NCBI GenBank assembly: GCA_019323515.1
Contig: JAHWHG010000002.1
Span: forward strand, 18,363 to 82,362
Reading direction: 5' to 3'
Length of the DNA stretch: 64,000 nucleotides
From: Candidatus Woesearchaeota archaeon
GTDB taxonomy: Archaea; Nanobdellota; Nanobdellia; Woesearchaeales; JAHWHD01
Shown here: positions 51,193 through 59,534 of the stretch, piece after piece
Layout: each line of letters starts with the position of its first letter
How positions within the stretch are numbered: position 1 is the first letter of the stretch
Position numbers and translations under genes: made by a program
The notes under the pieces: model-generated
What the model saw: the letters and a program-made list of their open reading frames with translations, nothing else
Told to the model about the DNA's origin: nothing
Database searches by the model: none

Positions 51193-52347
51193 ATGCTCAA
51201 AGACATGAAATCAAAGAACATACACATAATGTTTGCGCTTTATGTGATAGGTGGATTGATGTTCTTTTTGCCAGTGCTGGCTTTGTATTATGAGGAGAGT
51301 CTTTTTACTGCGACTAATGTTGCTATAATATTTGCAGTCTCTTCTGTTTCCTTTGCGTTGTTTGAGATACCTACTGGTGCAATCTCTGACCTGTTTGGAA
51401 GGAAGAGAACAATTGTGCTTGGCAATCTGTTTGCGTTGTCTGGTCTTGTGTTTCTTTATTATGGGGGCTCTATGTTCATGTTTGTAATGTATGCATTGTT
51501 CAACAGTTTTGGCAGGGCTTTGATGTCAGGGACTGATTCAGCATTGATGTATGATACTCTTATGGATGAGAAAAAGGAACATATGTTTAAGAAAGTTATC
51601 GGAACGTGTCATGCGTTGTGGCCAGTGGGTGCAACAATAGGTTCTGTACTAGGAGGGTACATGGCAGCTGTGTCATTGAAGACTCCTATAGCGTATACGT
51701 TTATTCCGTTTGGGGTTGCTACATTGTTAACACTTTTCTTGAAAGAGCCATTGTATGAGAAAGAGCAGCATTCTGTTGTGACGCACATGAAAGAGTCGTT
51801 CAAGGTTATATTTCATAACAAGCAGGTATTGTTATTGATGGTGGGTATGTTTATATTGATGGCTTTTGGTGAGTCAATACATATGCTGAAACCGCTTTTC
51901 TTAGAGTTCAAGGATATTCCTATAAGATATTTTGGGATTATCTATGGATTTGTGTTTGGGGTTAGTGCTGTTGGGCATTATCTTTCGCATGATGTATCTG
52001 AAAAGATAGGGGATAAGAATACTTTGTTAGTGGCTACATTTACTATGCCGTTGTTTATTATTTTGGCAGCGTTGTTTGATAAGTATGTTGCTATTGTGTT
52101 TTTGGTTCTGTCGTCAGTACCTTTTGGGTTGCGTAGGCCAGTGATTGAGCTTATGCTGAATAAAGAGGTTAGTTCTCAGAGAAGGGCTACTATAATCTCA
52201 ACTGGGTCTTTCATGGAGCAGCTTGGCCTGACAGTGTTTGTTCCGATTGTAGGGTACATGGCTGATATTTGGTCAATTAACTTTGCTTATGGGTTATCAG
52301 GAGCTTTGATGGGTAGTGTGTTCGTGTTGTGGTTGTGGCTGGAGTAG
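51193..52347 (+). CDS. Major facilitator superfamily transporter
   Basis: 384 aa, about 12 membrane helices. The loop between helices 2 and 3 has the MFS signature as GAISDLFGRKRTIVLG, and SGTDSALMYDTLMDEK follows in helix 4-5. The substrate is not identifiable; the family includes drug efflux pumps. A TATA box (GTATATAAATAG near 51165) lies about 26 nt upstream. Confidence 0.88.
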   Translation: MLKDMKSKNIHIMFALYVIGGLMFFLPVLALYYEESLFTATNVAIIFAVSSVSFALFEIPTGAISDLFGRKRTIVLGNLFALSGLVFLYYGGSMFMFVMYALFNSFGRALMSGTDSALMYDTLMDEKKEHMFKKVIGTCHALWPVGATIGSVLGGYMAAVSLKTPIAYTFIPFGVATLLTLFLKEPLYEKEQHSVVTHMKESFKVIFHNKQVLLLMVGMFILMAFGESIHMLKPLFLEFKDIPIRYFGIIYGFVFGVSAVGHYLSHDVSEKIGDKNTLLVATFTMPLFIILAALFDKYVAIVFLVLSSVPFGLRRPVIELMLNKEVSSQRRATIISTGSFMEQLGLTVFVPIVGYMADIWSINFAYGLSGALMGSVFVLWLWLE

Positions 52348-52406
52348 CACTGGACATTGGACACCTGGGCATAATGCTTATAAAGAATATATACTTCTAA
52401 GGAATT

Positions 52407-52979
52407 ATGGTGAGGTTTAAGGTTATTAATGATGAATTAAGAATAAATAAGGTCCTAACTAAACTAGATGCCTTTGCTTTTGATGTTATTAATATAATTG
52501 AGAAATATACTAAGTATATAATTGTGAGTGGTTATGTTTCAATCTTTTTTGGTAGGTCAAGGGCAACTGAGGATATTGATATGCTGATAACTGGAATGGG
52601 ATATGATGATTTTCTTAAGATGTATAATGATTTCCTTGGCAAGGGATTTGAGTTCACTATTGATGATCCTGAAGATTTATATAATCGGTACTTAATGCAG
52701 GGGACTGCTATAAATGTTTGGAGGAAAAACCTTCCTTTATTAAGGATGGAAATTAAAATAGCGAGAAAGCTTGGACAAAAGCTTGTAATACAAAATCCTT
52801 TGAAGGTTTATGTCAATGATAAAATTATATTCTTTTCACAGATAGAGGCTCAGATCGCTTATAAAAGGTATTCGGCATCTGAAAAGGATCTTGAGGATGC
52901 AAGGCATCTTGAGATTGTGTTTGATGGTTTAGATTCCGAAAAGATTAAATATTTTGAGGACTTATTTAATAAAGAATGA
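52407..52979 (+). CDS. Nucleotidyltransferase-fold protein (AbiEii/DUF6036-like)
   Basis: 190 aa. IIVSGYVSIFFGRSRATEDIDMLI has the Gly and D-x-D (EDID) of the pol-beta nucleotidyltransferase fold, as in AbiEii-type toxins and DUF6036 proteins. The usual GS pair is GY. It is coupled to a 53-aa protein (52976-53137) by ATGA, like a toxin-antitoxin pair. TTATAAAG and AAGGAATT precede the start. Confidence 0.7.
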   Translation: MVRFKVINDELRINKVLTKLDAFAFDVINIIEKYTKYIIVSGYVSIFFGRSRATEDIDMLITGMGYDDFLKMYNDFLGKGFEFTIDDPEDLYNRYLMQGTAINVWRKNLPLLRMEIKIARKLGQKLVIQNPLKVYVNDKIIFFSQIEAQIAYKRYSASEKDLEDARHLEIVFDGLDSEKIKYFEDLFNKE

Positions 52980-53137
52980 CAAGGATGCAGTTTGTTGAGA
53001 AATGGGCAAGGTTTGTTGTTGAACATCCAGATGAAGAATGGAGCAGGCTGCAGGCTGAACTGATTGATTCTCAAGTACAGAATGCTGAGCAAGTCAAACT
53101 GACAAAAGAACAGGTCAGGTTTATCAAAGGGTTTTAG
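52976..53137 (+). CDS. Small partner protein, 53 aa
   Basis: MTRMQFVEKWARFVVEHPDE, then a helix EEWSRLQAELIDSQVQNAEQV and LTKEQVRFIKGF. Start codon overlaps the stop of the nucleotidyltransferase gene. The size and coupling suggest the second member of the pair. No family recognised. Confidence 0.6.
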   Translation: MTRMQFVEKWARFVVEHPDEEWSRLQAELIDSQVQNAEQVKLTKEQVRFIKGF

Positions 53138-53194
53138 GTTTTTCAGAAGTTTCTGGAGATTAGTTTTAAATATCATGTTTGGTTACTTGGTTTT

Positions 53195-53701
53195 ATGGTA
53201 CTGAATCCGTTTGGTAAAGGGAAGAAGCCTGAGAAGGTTGAAAAGGTAGAGCTTGAGCCTGCCACTTTGGATGAGATCTTTCCAGCTAAAAAGCCGAGCT
53301 TTTATTCAAGATTGAAGCAGGATGTTAATTATTATTTGAAGGATCTTGCACTGGCTGGTATTGGCTGTTATTTCTTCTTTAGTCTGTTCTCGCATAACGG
53401 GTGCTTTGATTCGTTAAGGACAAAGGATGCTATGCAGTATCGTTCTAAGGATAATCTTGTTAAAGTGGTTGAGTCTGTTGAGGAAGAGTGGAAGGATAAT
53501 GAGCAGTATATGGTCTTAGATGGGTATAATCCTAAGGTCATAAGGAAGGTTAAGTTTAAGGACGGTTCTGATACATGGCTTAGCTACAGGACAATGGCGC
53601 ATCAGCCTTACATGAAATGGTTGCACGGTGATGAGTTTGATCCTAAAGTAGGAGAAAGGTATGAAGTCAGGGGTAGGGTCATTGTGAGGAAGGTTGAATA
53701 G
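53195..53701 (+). CDS. Hypothetical protein with one membrane segment
   Basis: 168 aa. A charged N-terminal part (KKPEKVEKVELEPATLDE) is followed by a weak hydrophobic stretch (DLALAGIGCYFFFSLF) and a C-terminal soluble beta-rich domain (KVVESVEEEW...VGERYEVRGRVIVRKVE), possibly OB-like. Family not recognised. TTTTAAATATC near 53163 precedes the start. Confidence 0.6.
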   Translation: MVLNPFGKGKKPEKVEKVELEPATLDEIFPAKKPSFYSRLKQDVNYYLKDLALAGIGCYFFFSLFSHNGCFDSLRTKDAMQYRSKDNLVKVVESVEEEWKDNEQYMVLDGYNPKVIRKVKFKDGSDTWLSYRTMAHQPYMKWLHGDEFDPKVGERYEVRGRVIVRKVE

Positions 53702-53726
53702 AATTCTTTAAAAAAAATAAAAAAAA

Positions 53727-54005
53727 TTAAAAGTAGAAAAATCCTCCTAAAACCAGCATCAGAATTCCAACAGCTGTTCCGACTATGCTGACTATCAATC
53801 CTGCTTTTCCGAGACTTGTCTGGCCTGATTTTCTCTGCATGAACGAGAACACAATACCGATTATCCCCAAAATTATTCCAGGAATCTCGTAATAGTCCAA
53901 TGACACAAAACTCATCATTCCCATGACAAAACCTACAATTCCGTATGCTTCTGAGGCTGGTTTTATTATTGGTTTTGATGCAGTTGTCTTTGATATTACT
54001 GGCAT
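53727..54005 (-). CDS. DUF4190-like small membrane protein
   Basis: 92 aa, two hydrophobic segments (AYGIVGFVMGMMSFVSL...IPGIILGIIGIVFSFMQ; AGLIVSIVGTAVGILMLVLGG) separated by a charged QRKSGQTSLGKAG loop, the DUF4190 pattern. GAGGTGAT lies before ATG 54005; a GTG inside this sequence at 54014 is not the likely start. Confidence 0.65.
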   Translation of the reverse strand: MPVISKTTASKPIIKPASEAYGIVGFVMGMMSFVSLDYYEIPGIILGIIGIVFSFMQRKSGQTSLGKAGLIVSIVGTAVGILMLVLGGFFYF

Positions 54006-54257
54006 AAGTATCACCTCTTTGGTGATGAGATGTTTTAATGGTTTATAAGGTTTACTGAAAAGTTATCACTTTGCTCCTGAACCATCAGATGAAGGATGAT
54101 GACGAGTTCTTTAAGCTGCAGGTTGAGTATGCAAAGAAAAAGGAGTATCTTAACTATTCACAGGATTTCTTTTTTGTCGGAGTGAAAAGTTAATCCTCCT
54201 TTGGAAGTTTTTATGTCCGCTAAAGTGATTTAGTCAACCAAAAACTTTAAATATCAA

Positions 54258-54277
54258 TACACACTTATACACACTTA
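54258..54277 (+). promoter_or_regulatory. Tandem 10-bp repeat in the Doc-module promoter
   Basis: TACACACTTA occurs twice in direct succession between a TATA-like CTTTAAATA (54245-54253) and the ATG at 54280. A tandem site over the transcription start is a plausible operator for the module's own antitoxin. Confidence 0.5.
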
Positions 54278-54279
54278 AA

Positions 54280-54627
54280 ATGAAGTTTCCGCTCACCAAG
54301 AAGGATATAATTGCAATGAACCAGGTGTTTGACCAGGGGATTTTGATCAATGAGGAGAGTCTTGACTTTGCTATAAGCTATGCTAGAATGACAGAGAACT
54401 GGGTAAAGGCTCTTGCTTTTTTGGTCAGAGCGATAAACGTTGACCATGTCTTTGAGGAAGGAAATAAGCGGACAGCTGCATTACTGATAGAGACCTATGT
54501 TGAGTTTGAAGGCCATAAGGTGTACAAGGATAAACTTGCTTTATTGATTGCTCGAATGGCAGCTAAAAGGGTAACAAGCATAAGAAGATTGGAGGAGATG
54601 ATCAAAGATGTCATCAAGAATAGTTAA
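54280..54627 (+). CDS. Doc-like Fic-domain toxin
   Basis: 115 aa single Fic domain. HVFEEGNKRTAALLIETY is the Fic motif in the Doc form (HxFx-x-GNKR-T-A). In bacteriophage P1, Doc phosphorylates elongation factor EF-Tu. Here the target is unknown. It overlaps the small gene 54608-54832 by 20 bp, so the two form a module. Confidence 0.82.
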   Translation: MKFPLTKKDIIAMNQVFDQGILINEESLDFAISYARMTENWVKALAFLVRAINVDHVFEEGNKRTAALLIETYVEFEGHKVYKDKLALLIARMAAKRVTSIRRLEEMIKDVIKNS

Positions 54628-54832
54628 ACTTGCACAGCGGATAGCTGTAAGGGATAAGAAGCTGTTTGATAGTCTTATTGAGTTTGAGAAGACTGGTAAA
54701 GTACGAACAAAGACAAGGTTAAACTTTACAATAGATAAGGATCTGGCTCTTCGTTTTAGAAAATTCTGTAGAGATAAAGGTTATAATATGAGTTCTAGGA
54801 TTGAAAAGTGCATAGAGGAGATTATTGGTTAA
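54608..54832 (+). CDS. Small basic DNA-binding-type protein, probable antitoxin
   Basis: 74 aa, basic. The C-terminal half (RLNFTIDKDLALRFRKFCRD then GYNMSSRIEKCIEEII) has the strand-helix-helix look of a ribbon-helix-helix domain. Overlap with the Doc-like gene and the tandem operator suggest an autoregulating antitoxin. Toxin before antitoxin is the reverse of the P1 phd-doc order. Confidence 0.65.
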   Translation: MSSRIVKLAQRIAVRDKKLFDSLIEFEKTGKVRTKTRLNFTIDKDLALRFRKFCRDKGYNMSSRIEKCIEEIIG

Positions 54833-55118
54833 GTTTTTCGTACTCTTCATGCATTCTCTTGTAATGTGCTTGTGCTTCCTGCATCATCTTTGTCCTTCTT
54901 TGATATTCCTCTGATCTCATCTTTTCCTGTTGTTCTGCGATGACTAATCTAGGGTCAGCGCAGCCATGGAATCTTTTAACTGGTCTGGACATTGCTGTGT
55001 AATATCTTACCAAAGGTCTAGACCTGCACGCAGGTGCATGGTAAGTTATAGGTTCTCTATTGACGCATCCAGATAAAATCAATGTTAAAGCACAAAGCGT
55101 TTTTTTTAGTTTGTTCAT
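54822..55118 (-). CDS. Predicted lipoprotein, 98 aa
   Basis: Classic bacterial-type signal: MNKLKKTLCALTLILSGC with n-region Lys, short hydrophobic core and lipobox L-S-G-C at residues 15-18. The mature part is short, with paired Cys (HAPACRSRP, HGCADP) and a C-terminal helix (EKMRSEEYQRRTKMMQEA). Function unknown. It fits processing by the LspA encoded at 34567. It overlaps the convergent antitoxin-like gene by 11 bp. Confidence 0.68.
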   Translation of the reverse strand: MNKLKKTLCALTLILSGCVNREPITYHAPACRSRPLVRYYTAMSRPVKRFHGCADPRLVIAEQQEKMRSEEYQRRTKMMQEAQAHYKRMHEEYEKLNQ

Positions 55119-55185
55119 GTCTTTGTTGTGAGAAAGTGTGGAATTTAAAGCTAATTAATATTCTTGCTATGCTTAATATTAAGAA

Positions 55186-56073
55186 CTAATGTTTCTTTAT
55201 GTAAGTTTCATGGAAGTCTCTTAGTGCTCCCATTAGACCGCGTTCAAGCGCAGGGTCAAAGTCATTGTAGTAGTATATTTTTCCAAAGCCCAGTGCAATG
55301 TGCTTTAAAGCTGATGCAACTGGCTGCAGTTTCTCGTGCTCTCCTACAAACTGGCTTTGCATCTCCCTTATCCTCTGGGCAAGAAGCCCTGCGATGTCGC
55401 GCCTTTTTGCTGCCTCTGCCCTGTCGTTCACAACCTTGCCCTTCATCCATCCAGGCTGAAGATTAAGCAGTTTATTGTAAGCTTCCTCAAGTTCCCAGTC
55501 CTGGGAGATGAAGCTCCATAAACTTCCGGCTGATTCCTTTTTTGCAAGGTCAAGGTATGCAACAGATGTCGCGTGTTCAAGAAGAACCTCAGCTGTGGTA
55601 GCGTCATGTTCATTGCAATGCTCAACAAGGCTTTTGTATGCTACAATCCTCCTTACATAATCCTGCTTGTATTTTCTTGGGATACCTGCTTCAACAGCGT
55701 CAATTATGTTGTAGACATACTCCTTTTGTTTCTGCGGTGAGACATCGTCTTTGATATGTGAAGCCATCATAAGCACTTTTTTCTGTGCAAACACTGGCTG
55801 AAGACTTTCAAGGAATGAGATCATCCTGGTAGGTTTGGTTGAACGTTCCTTAAGCTCTTTCTTTTGTTCAAGTAGATATTCTAACTCAGAGTCAGGTGCG
55901 TCCTTCTGGATCTGGTCAATAACTGCCCTAAGCTTGTCAATGTTGCCCTTGTAAGGGTCAAAGCATGCAACAACCCTTGCAAGACAGTCAGAGCTAGAAT
56001 GTTTCCTAAACTTCTTATAATCAATATCCCACTCGTTCAGGTTCAGTGATTCCTTTAACATTTCCCCTTCCAT
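55186..56073 (-). CDS. Hypothetical helical protein, 295 aa
   Basis: Predicted all-alpha, soluble, with several Lys/Glu/Leu helices and no recognised motif. ATG 56073 is chosen because a TATA-like CTTTATAACC (minus, about 56098-56107) lies 26-30 nt upstream; GTG 56079 is the alternative. Confidence 0.6.
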   Translation of the reverse strand: MEGEMLKESLNLNEWDIDYKKFRKHSSSDCLARVVACFDPYKGNIDKLRAVIDQIQKDAPDSELEYLLEQKKELKERSTKPTRMISFLESLQPVFAQKKVLMMASHIKDDVSPQKQKEYVYNIIDAVEAGIPRKYKQDYVRRIVAYKSLVEHCNEHDATTAEVLLEHATSVAYLDLAKKESAGSLWSFISQDWELEEAYNKLLNLQPGWMKGKVVNDRAEAAKRRDIAGLLAQRIREMQSQFVGEHEKLQPVASALKHIALGFGKIYYYNDFDPALERGLMGALRDFHETYIKKH

Positions 56074-56147
56074 AGTCACATTATAGATAGTGGTTGGTTA
56101 TAAAGGTTGGGGATTAGTTTTATAAGATACTCACTTCTATCGCCTCT

Positions 56148-56519
56148 ATGAAACAAATAAATATGTTAAATTCTTTGGCTGAACTGATAAGGTTCAGGAA
56201 TGGTGAGAGAAATTATGTGTTTGACCTTGAGACTGTGGCTTGTTATTGTGAGGGTTCTGGTAATCTTGAAGTTTATTTAGTTAAGCCAAGATTGGGAGAG
56301 TATAAGAGAGTCACCCAGAGAGGTGCCAGGAACGTGCTTGCAGCTTATAATAAGGAATTAGAGGAAGAAGCTGAGGAGTATGATGAAAAGATGAAAGACA
56401 TAGATTTTCAGGCTACACTTGAAAGGGTTGGACAGGCTTACTGGATGACCAATGAAGAAGCTGACTACTGCGGATTATCACGCGGTGATGATAGGAATAT
56501 TGAGTTTCTTGAGATTTAA
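56148..56519 (+). CDS. Hypothetical protein, 123 aa
   Basis: Unrecognised soluble acidic protein with a charged helix in the middle (EEEAEEYDEKMKDIDFQATLE). Divergent from 55186-56073 with a TATA-like TTTTATAAG near 56118. Confidence 0.5.
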   Translation: MKQINMLNSLAELIRFRNGERNYVFDLETVACYCEGSGNLEVYLVKPRLGEYKRVTQRGARNVLAAYNKELEEEAEEYDEKMKDIDFQATLERVGQAYWMTNEEADYCGLSRGDDRNIEFLEI

Positions 56520-56555
56520 TTCTTTTTTTTAATTATCTTTAAATAATTCTTGCTT

Positions 56556-57617
56556 CTAGCCCATGTACTTCAACAGTTCTTCTGTCAATAGCTCTTTAGG
56601 AGGGATTCTTTTGTCAGGGTCAGGGTTTAGGTAGTAGCGGCATCTTTCTAAAAGTTTTCTGGACCATACTCCCTCAGGTGACCATTCAAATGCTCCATAA
56701 TATCCCATTATCTCTCCCTCAGATACAACTTCTTCCAGCTTTTTATAAAAATGTGAAAATAAGTCTACATATTCATTATAATGATCTTTTATCTTTCCTG
56801 GGTAGTTTTTGTCTTTGGACCAATCAATAAAATCTTCATAGTAGGTAATCGGTCTCCAATCTATATCTTTGGTCTCTGGAAACAGACCTTTATCCACAAA
56901 GTCCTGAAGCTGCTCTAAAAAACCTTTTGCCTTGACACGAATATATGTGCATTTTGGGGAACTTTTATACCAGTCCCTTATGATCAGCTGCTCTAACAAG
57001 GCATTGATTATAACCAGGCCATACGAGTATATGTCAGAATTCTTATGTAGCCTGCAATCATCAAACTCAGGTGGTCTGAACATCCTGTTAAAATATAAAC
57101 CGTTGTCATCTTCAAATCTGCAAGCAATACCAAAATCAATTAATTTTGATTTTGTCATGTTCATTGGTCTTATGTCCTTGTGCGCTATCCCTTTATGTCT
57201 TAGATAGTAAATTGCAGGCTCGATCTTGTCTAAGTGCTGGATAGGATAGTTTATCCAAAAATTTTTATGGTAATCAGTTTCCAGAGCAAACACTATTGCA
57301 GGAAGTCCATCAAAATAAGTTGTGTCGTGTAAAGATATTATGTTAGGATGGTGAAGCTGTTTAAGGATGGCGACTTCGTTTTCAAACCTCTCTATATGTG
57401 TCAAATGATTTAGCATATGGGACATGCCTGTACTCTGGATATGTTCCTTATCAATAAGGTCATTAGGGATGTTTAACTTTGCAGCGAGTGACTGTGGAGA
57501 AGCCAGCCAATATACCTGGCTCAAGCAGTCCCTTATACATCCAGATAAAGGTAAAAACACTGTGTACTTGCCGTCATCTGAAACCTGGTCACGACTTAGC
57601 AATAATCCATCTCCCAT
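56556..57617 (-). CDS. Hanks-type protein kinase, paralog 4
   Basis: 353 aa. LLLSRDQVSDDGKYTVF, CIRDCLSQVYWL, Lys in AKLNIPN, Glu in FENEVAILKQLHHPNI, HKDIRPMNMT, LIDFGIACR, FRPPE, SDIYSYGLV and PDKRIPPKELLTEELL. It is separated from the other three kinases by 6.4 kb of unrelated genes. Its 3' end is identical to that of 48060-49040 over 48 bp. All catalytic residues are conserved. Confidence 0.86.
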   Translation of the reverse strand: MGDGLLLSRDQVSDDGKYTVFLPLSGCIRDCLSQVYWLASPQSLAAKLNIPNDLIDKEHIQSTGMSHMLNHLTHIERFENEVAILKQLHHPNIISLHDTTYFDGLPAIVFALETDYHKNFWINYPIQHLDKIEPAIYYLRHKGIAHKDIRPMNMTKSKLIDFGIACRFEDDNGLYFNRMFRPPEFDDCRLHKNSDIYSYGLVIINALLEQLIIRDWYKSSPKCTYIRVKAKGFLEQLQDFVDKGLFPETKDIDWRPITYYEDFIDWSKDKNYPGKIKDHYNEYVDLFSHFYKKLEEVVSEGEIMGYYGAFEWSPEGVWSRKLLERCRYYLNPDPDKRIPPKELLTEELLKYMG

Positions 57618-57706
57618 AGGGTTAGCTAGTGATAGAAGGATTTAAAGGTTATTGTGAGGGGTTAAGTGAATAAATATTTATAAATCCTTTACTGGTTCTT
57701 TGGATT

Positions 57707-58558
57707 ATGATAACATTATATGACTTTCTTAAGTCTGAGAGTCTTAGGGAGTTGGAGCAGAGGTACCTTTCTCAAGGTTATGAGTTCTCTATCGAGGAGG
57801 CTATTGAGGACTGGCAGAAGCTTAAGCAGGATAGATGTGAAAAGAAGGTCCTGTGCAGGACTGAGAATCTTAAAGTTGATGGTTGTGATTATCATGTACA
57901 TGGGATATGTCATTCTAAATATATAAGTGAGAAGCACAGGGATATGTTTAAGAGTAAGGAAACTTTATGGTTCTATGAAGAGAACCTTGGAAGGCATATT
58001 GATGTGCATGGTATAGAGGTGTATGACCATGCATTGTTTGACAGGGATGATGTGTGGCAGATGTCAATGGAGGATGATTTCAGTGCACTTGAGCTGTTCT
58101 TTAAATCGTTAAGGAAGAAGAAGGCAGACAAAGCTGAGAGGTCTTTAGGTATGCCAGCTGAAGTTGCGTATTCCCTGCCTTTCTACCTTGTGATGGACTT
58201 AGCAGGAGGGAAGGTTGCTAATCTGACAGGAGATAGGTCGAGGTTAGCTGCAAGGTCTGCTTTCCAGGCTGCTTTTATGAAAAAGTTTGAGTTCAAGGAT
58301 AAGTCAATAGTTGTAGGTGATGCGCATCGTGGGCCTGTTAAGTATTTCCTTAAGAACGGTGTGAAGGATGGGTATATTAATGCATTGGCTGATTATTATT
58401 ATGAACTGTTCATGATGGACCAGAAGAAGTATTACATGTCTAAACCTTCAAGAGAGTTAGGTTATAGGATGATGAACCTTTATGCTGTGCTGTGGAAGAA
58501 CCGATATGGGTTATTGTTTGATGCTGTGCTGTTGAATGTTGCTTTTGGGTTGTTGTGA
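57707..58558 (+). CDS. Hypothetical protein, possibly TraB/Tiki-related
   Basis: 283 aa. CDYHVHGICHSKYISEKHRD, then LWFYEENLGRH (Glu), and late in the protein SIVVGDAHRGPVKYFL recall the G-x-x-H ... E ... G-x-x-H pattern of the TraB/Tiki superfamily. This is a weak, by-eye resemblance. The C-terminus LLNVAFGLL is duplicated at 59553-59579 beyond the HEPN-MNT genes (see findings). Confidence 0.5.
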   Translation: MITLYDFLKSESLRELEQRYLSQGYEFSIEEAIEDWQKLKQDRCEKKVLCRTENLKVDGCDYHVHGICHSKYISEKHRDMFKSKETLWFYEENLGRHIDVHGIEVYDHALFDRDDVWQMSMEDDFSALELFFKSLRKKKADKAERSLGMPAEVAYSLPFYLVMDLAGGKVANLTGDRSRLAARSAFQAAFMKKFEFKDKSIVVGDAHRGPVKYFLKNGVKDGYINALADYYYELFMMDQKKYYMSKPSRELGYRMMNLYAVLWKNRYGLLFDAVLLNVAFGLL

Positions 58559-58568
58559 ACGAGATTGG

Positions 58569-58985
58569 TCAGGAAAGAAGTTCCTTAATCTGGCTGATAA
58601 ACTTAAGCATGCTATCAATTAAATCAGATGCTTCTTCCTTTGAGACATCTTTGCCATAATAATTTATCTGGTTTCTTAATCTCCTGAACCTGTCAAAGGT
58701 TTCTGCAAGGTTTGGCTTATCAAGTATCTCTTTAAGAAAAGCGACATAGCATTGGTGGTTATAGATCTTGTATCCTTCACTGATCGCCAAAGCTTCTAAA
58801 AGTTCCCTTAAAGATTCATATAGAAGACTTAACTTTGAAGATGCTGTAGTATCATTGAGCTCAAGCATCGACTGTGTTTCCAGTTTCTTTGCAGAAGAAT
58901 CTTTCAGAGATTTAATCAGGCTTTTATCAATAGTGATACTTTTTACCATATCATTCATATTACAAGCTTTCCAGTCCATCACCAT
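58569..58985 (-). CDS. HEPN-domain protein of a HEPN-MNT module
   Basis: 138 aa all-helical. The HEPN active-site motif appears as FRRLRNQINYYGKD (R-N-x-x-x-Y-Y-G variant of Rx4-6H). In HEPN-MNT pairs the HEPN protein is the RNase-type toxin. The ATG lies within the stop codon of the MNT gene (ATGGTGA), so translation is coupled. Confidence 0.82.
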   Translation of the reverse strand: MVMDWKACNMNDMVKSITIDKSLIKSLKDSSAKKLETQSMLELNDTTASSKLSLLYESLRELLEALAISEGYKIYNHQCYVAFLKEILDKPNLAETFDRFRRLRNQINYYGKDVSKEEASDLIDSMLKFISQIKELLS

Positions 58986-59470
58986 GCACCTGAAAGTATG
59001 TGGCCGTTAAGAATGTTGTTCAACAACTGTTTTGGTACAGATTTCTTATCCTTGAATATGAACAGTTGTATCTCCCTTTTTTTATGCTTTAATAGTGGTT
59101 TTTTTGTAGAAGAAGTGAATACAGCAATATCAATATCTGAACCAGGCTTGACCTCAGCTTTTGAAAGTGAACCGAAAAGGATTATCAAAGGATCTATCAG
59201 CTCTTTTTCCATCTGTTTTACTAGAGGTTCCAGCTCCAGGCTCCAGTAAACTCTTGAAAGGTCCCTAAAAAGTTTGCTCTCCTTGTCTGCAGAATAAAAG
59301 ATATAGTTCCTGTCAAGCTCCTTTGTTAGTAGCCCTTGATCCTTGTAATAAGTCAAAAGCTTTGAAGCAGTAGGGGCTGTTATGCCAATCAACCTGGCGT
59401 ATTCCCTTACATTTATCCTTCTATAACAGTCTTCAAAAAAGGGTTTTAAATCGTTTAATATATTTAACAT
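58979..59470 (-). CDS. MNT nucleotidyltransferase with N-terminal winged helix
   Basis: 163 aa. A winged-helix DNA-binding segment (RINVREYARLIGITAPTASK then LLTYYKDQGLL, about residues 17-50) is fused to a minimal nucleotidyltransferase with ILFGSLSKAEVKPGSDIDIAVF, the GSx...DxD active site that AMPylates the HEPN partner in characterised pairs. The fused HTH suggests that it represses its own promoter, which is flanked by TTTAACATATG palindromes. Confidence 0.86.
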   Translation of the reverse strand: MLNILNDLKPFFEDCYRRINVREYARLIGITAPTASKLLTYYKDQGLLTKELDRNYIFYSADKESKLFRDLSRVYWSLELEPLVKQMEKELIDPLIILFGSLSKAEVKPGSDIDIAVFTSSTKKPLLKHKKREIQLFIFKDKKSVPKQLLNNILNGHILSGAW

Positions 59471-59534
59471 ATGTTAAATATTATTTACAGTGATATTTAA
59501 ATGTTTCGTTAAATTATTTTAACATATGTAAATA
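59461..59534 (-). promoter_or_regulatory. Promoter of the HEPN-MNT module with two palindromic operators
   Basis: Perfect 20-bp palindrome TATTTAACATATGTTAAATA at 59461-59480 overlaps the MNT start codon. A near copy TTTTAACATATGTAAATA is at 59517-59534. A minus-strand TATA-like ATTTAAATATC (59493-59503) lies between them. The arrangement suits repression by the winged-helix MNT protein. Confidence 0.65.

Noticed and set aside
54089..54193. 34-codon frame starting MKDDDEFFKLQ
   Set aside because: No clear ribosome-binding site, no recognisable motif and no coupling; possibly a gene remnant, but not strong enough to list as a gene.
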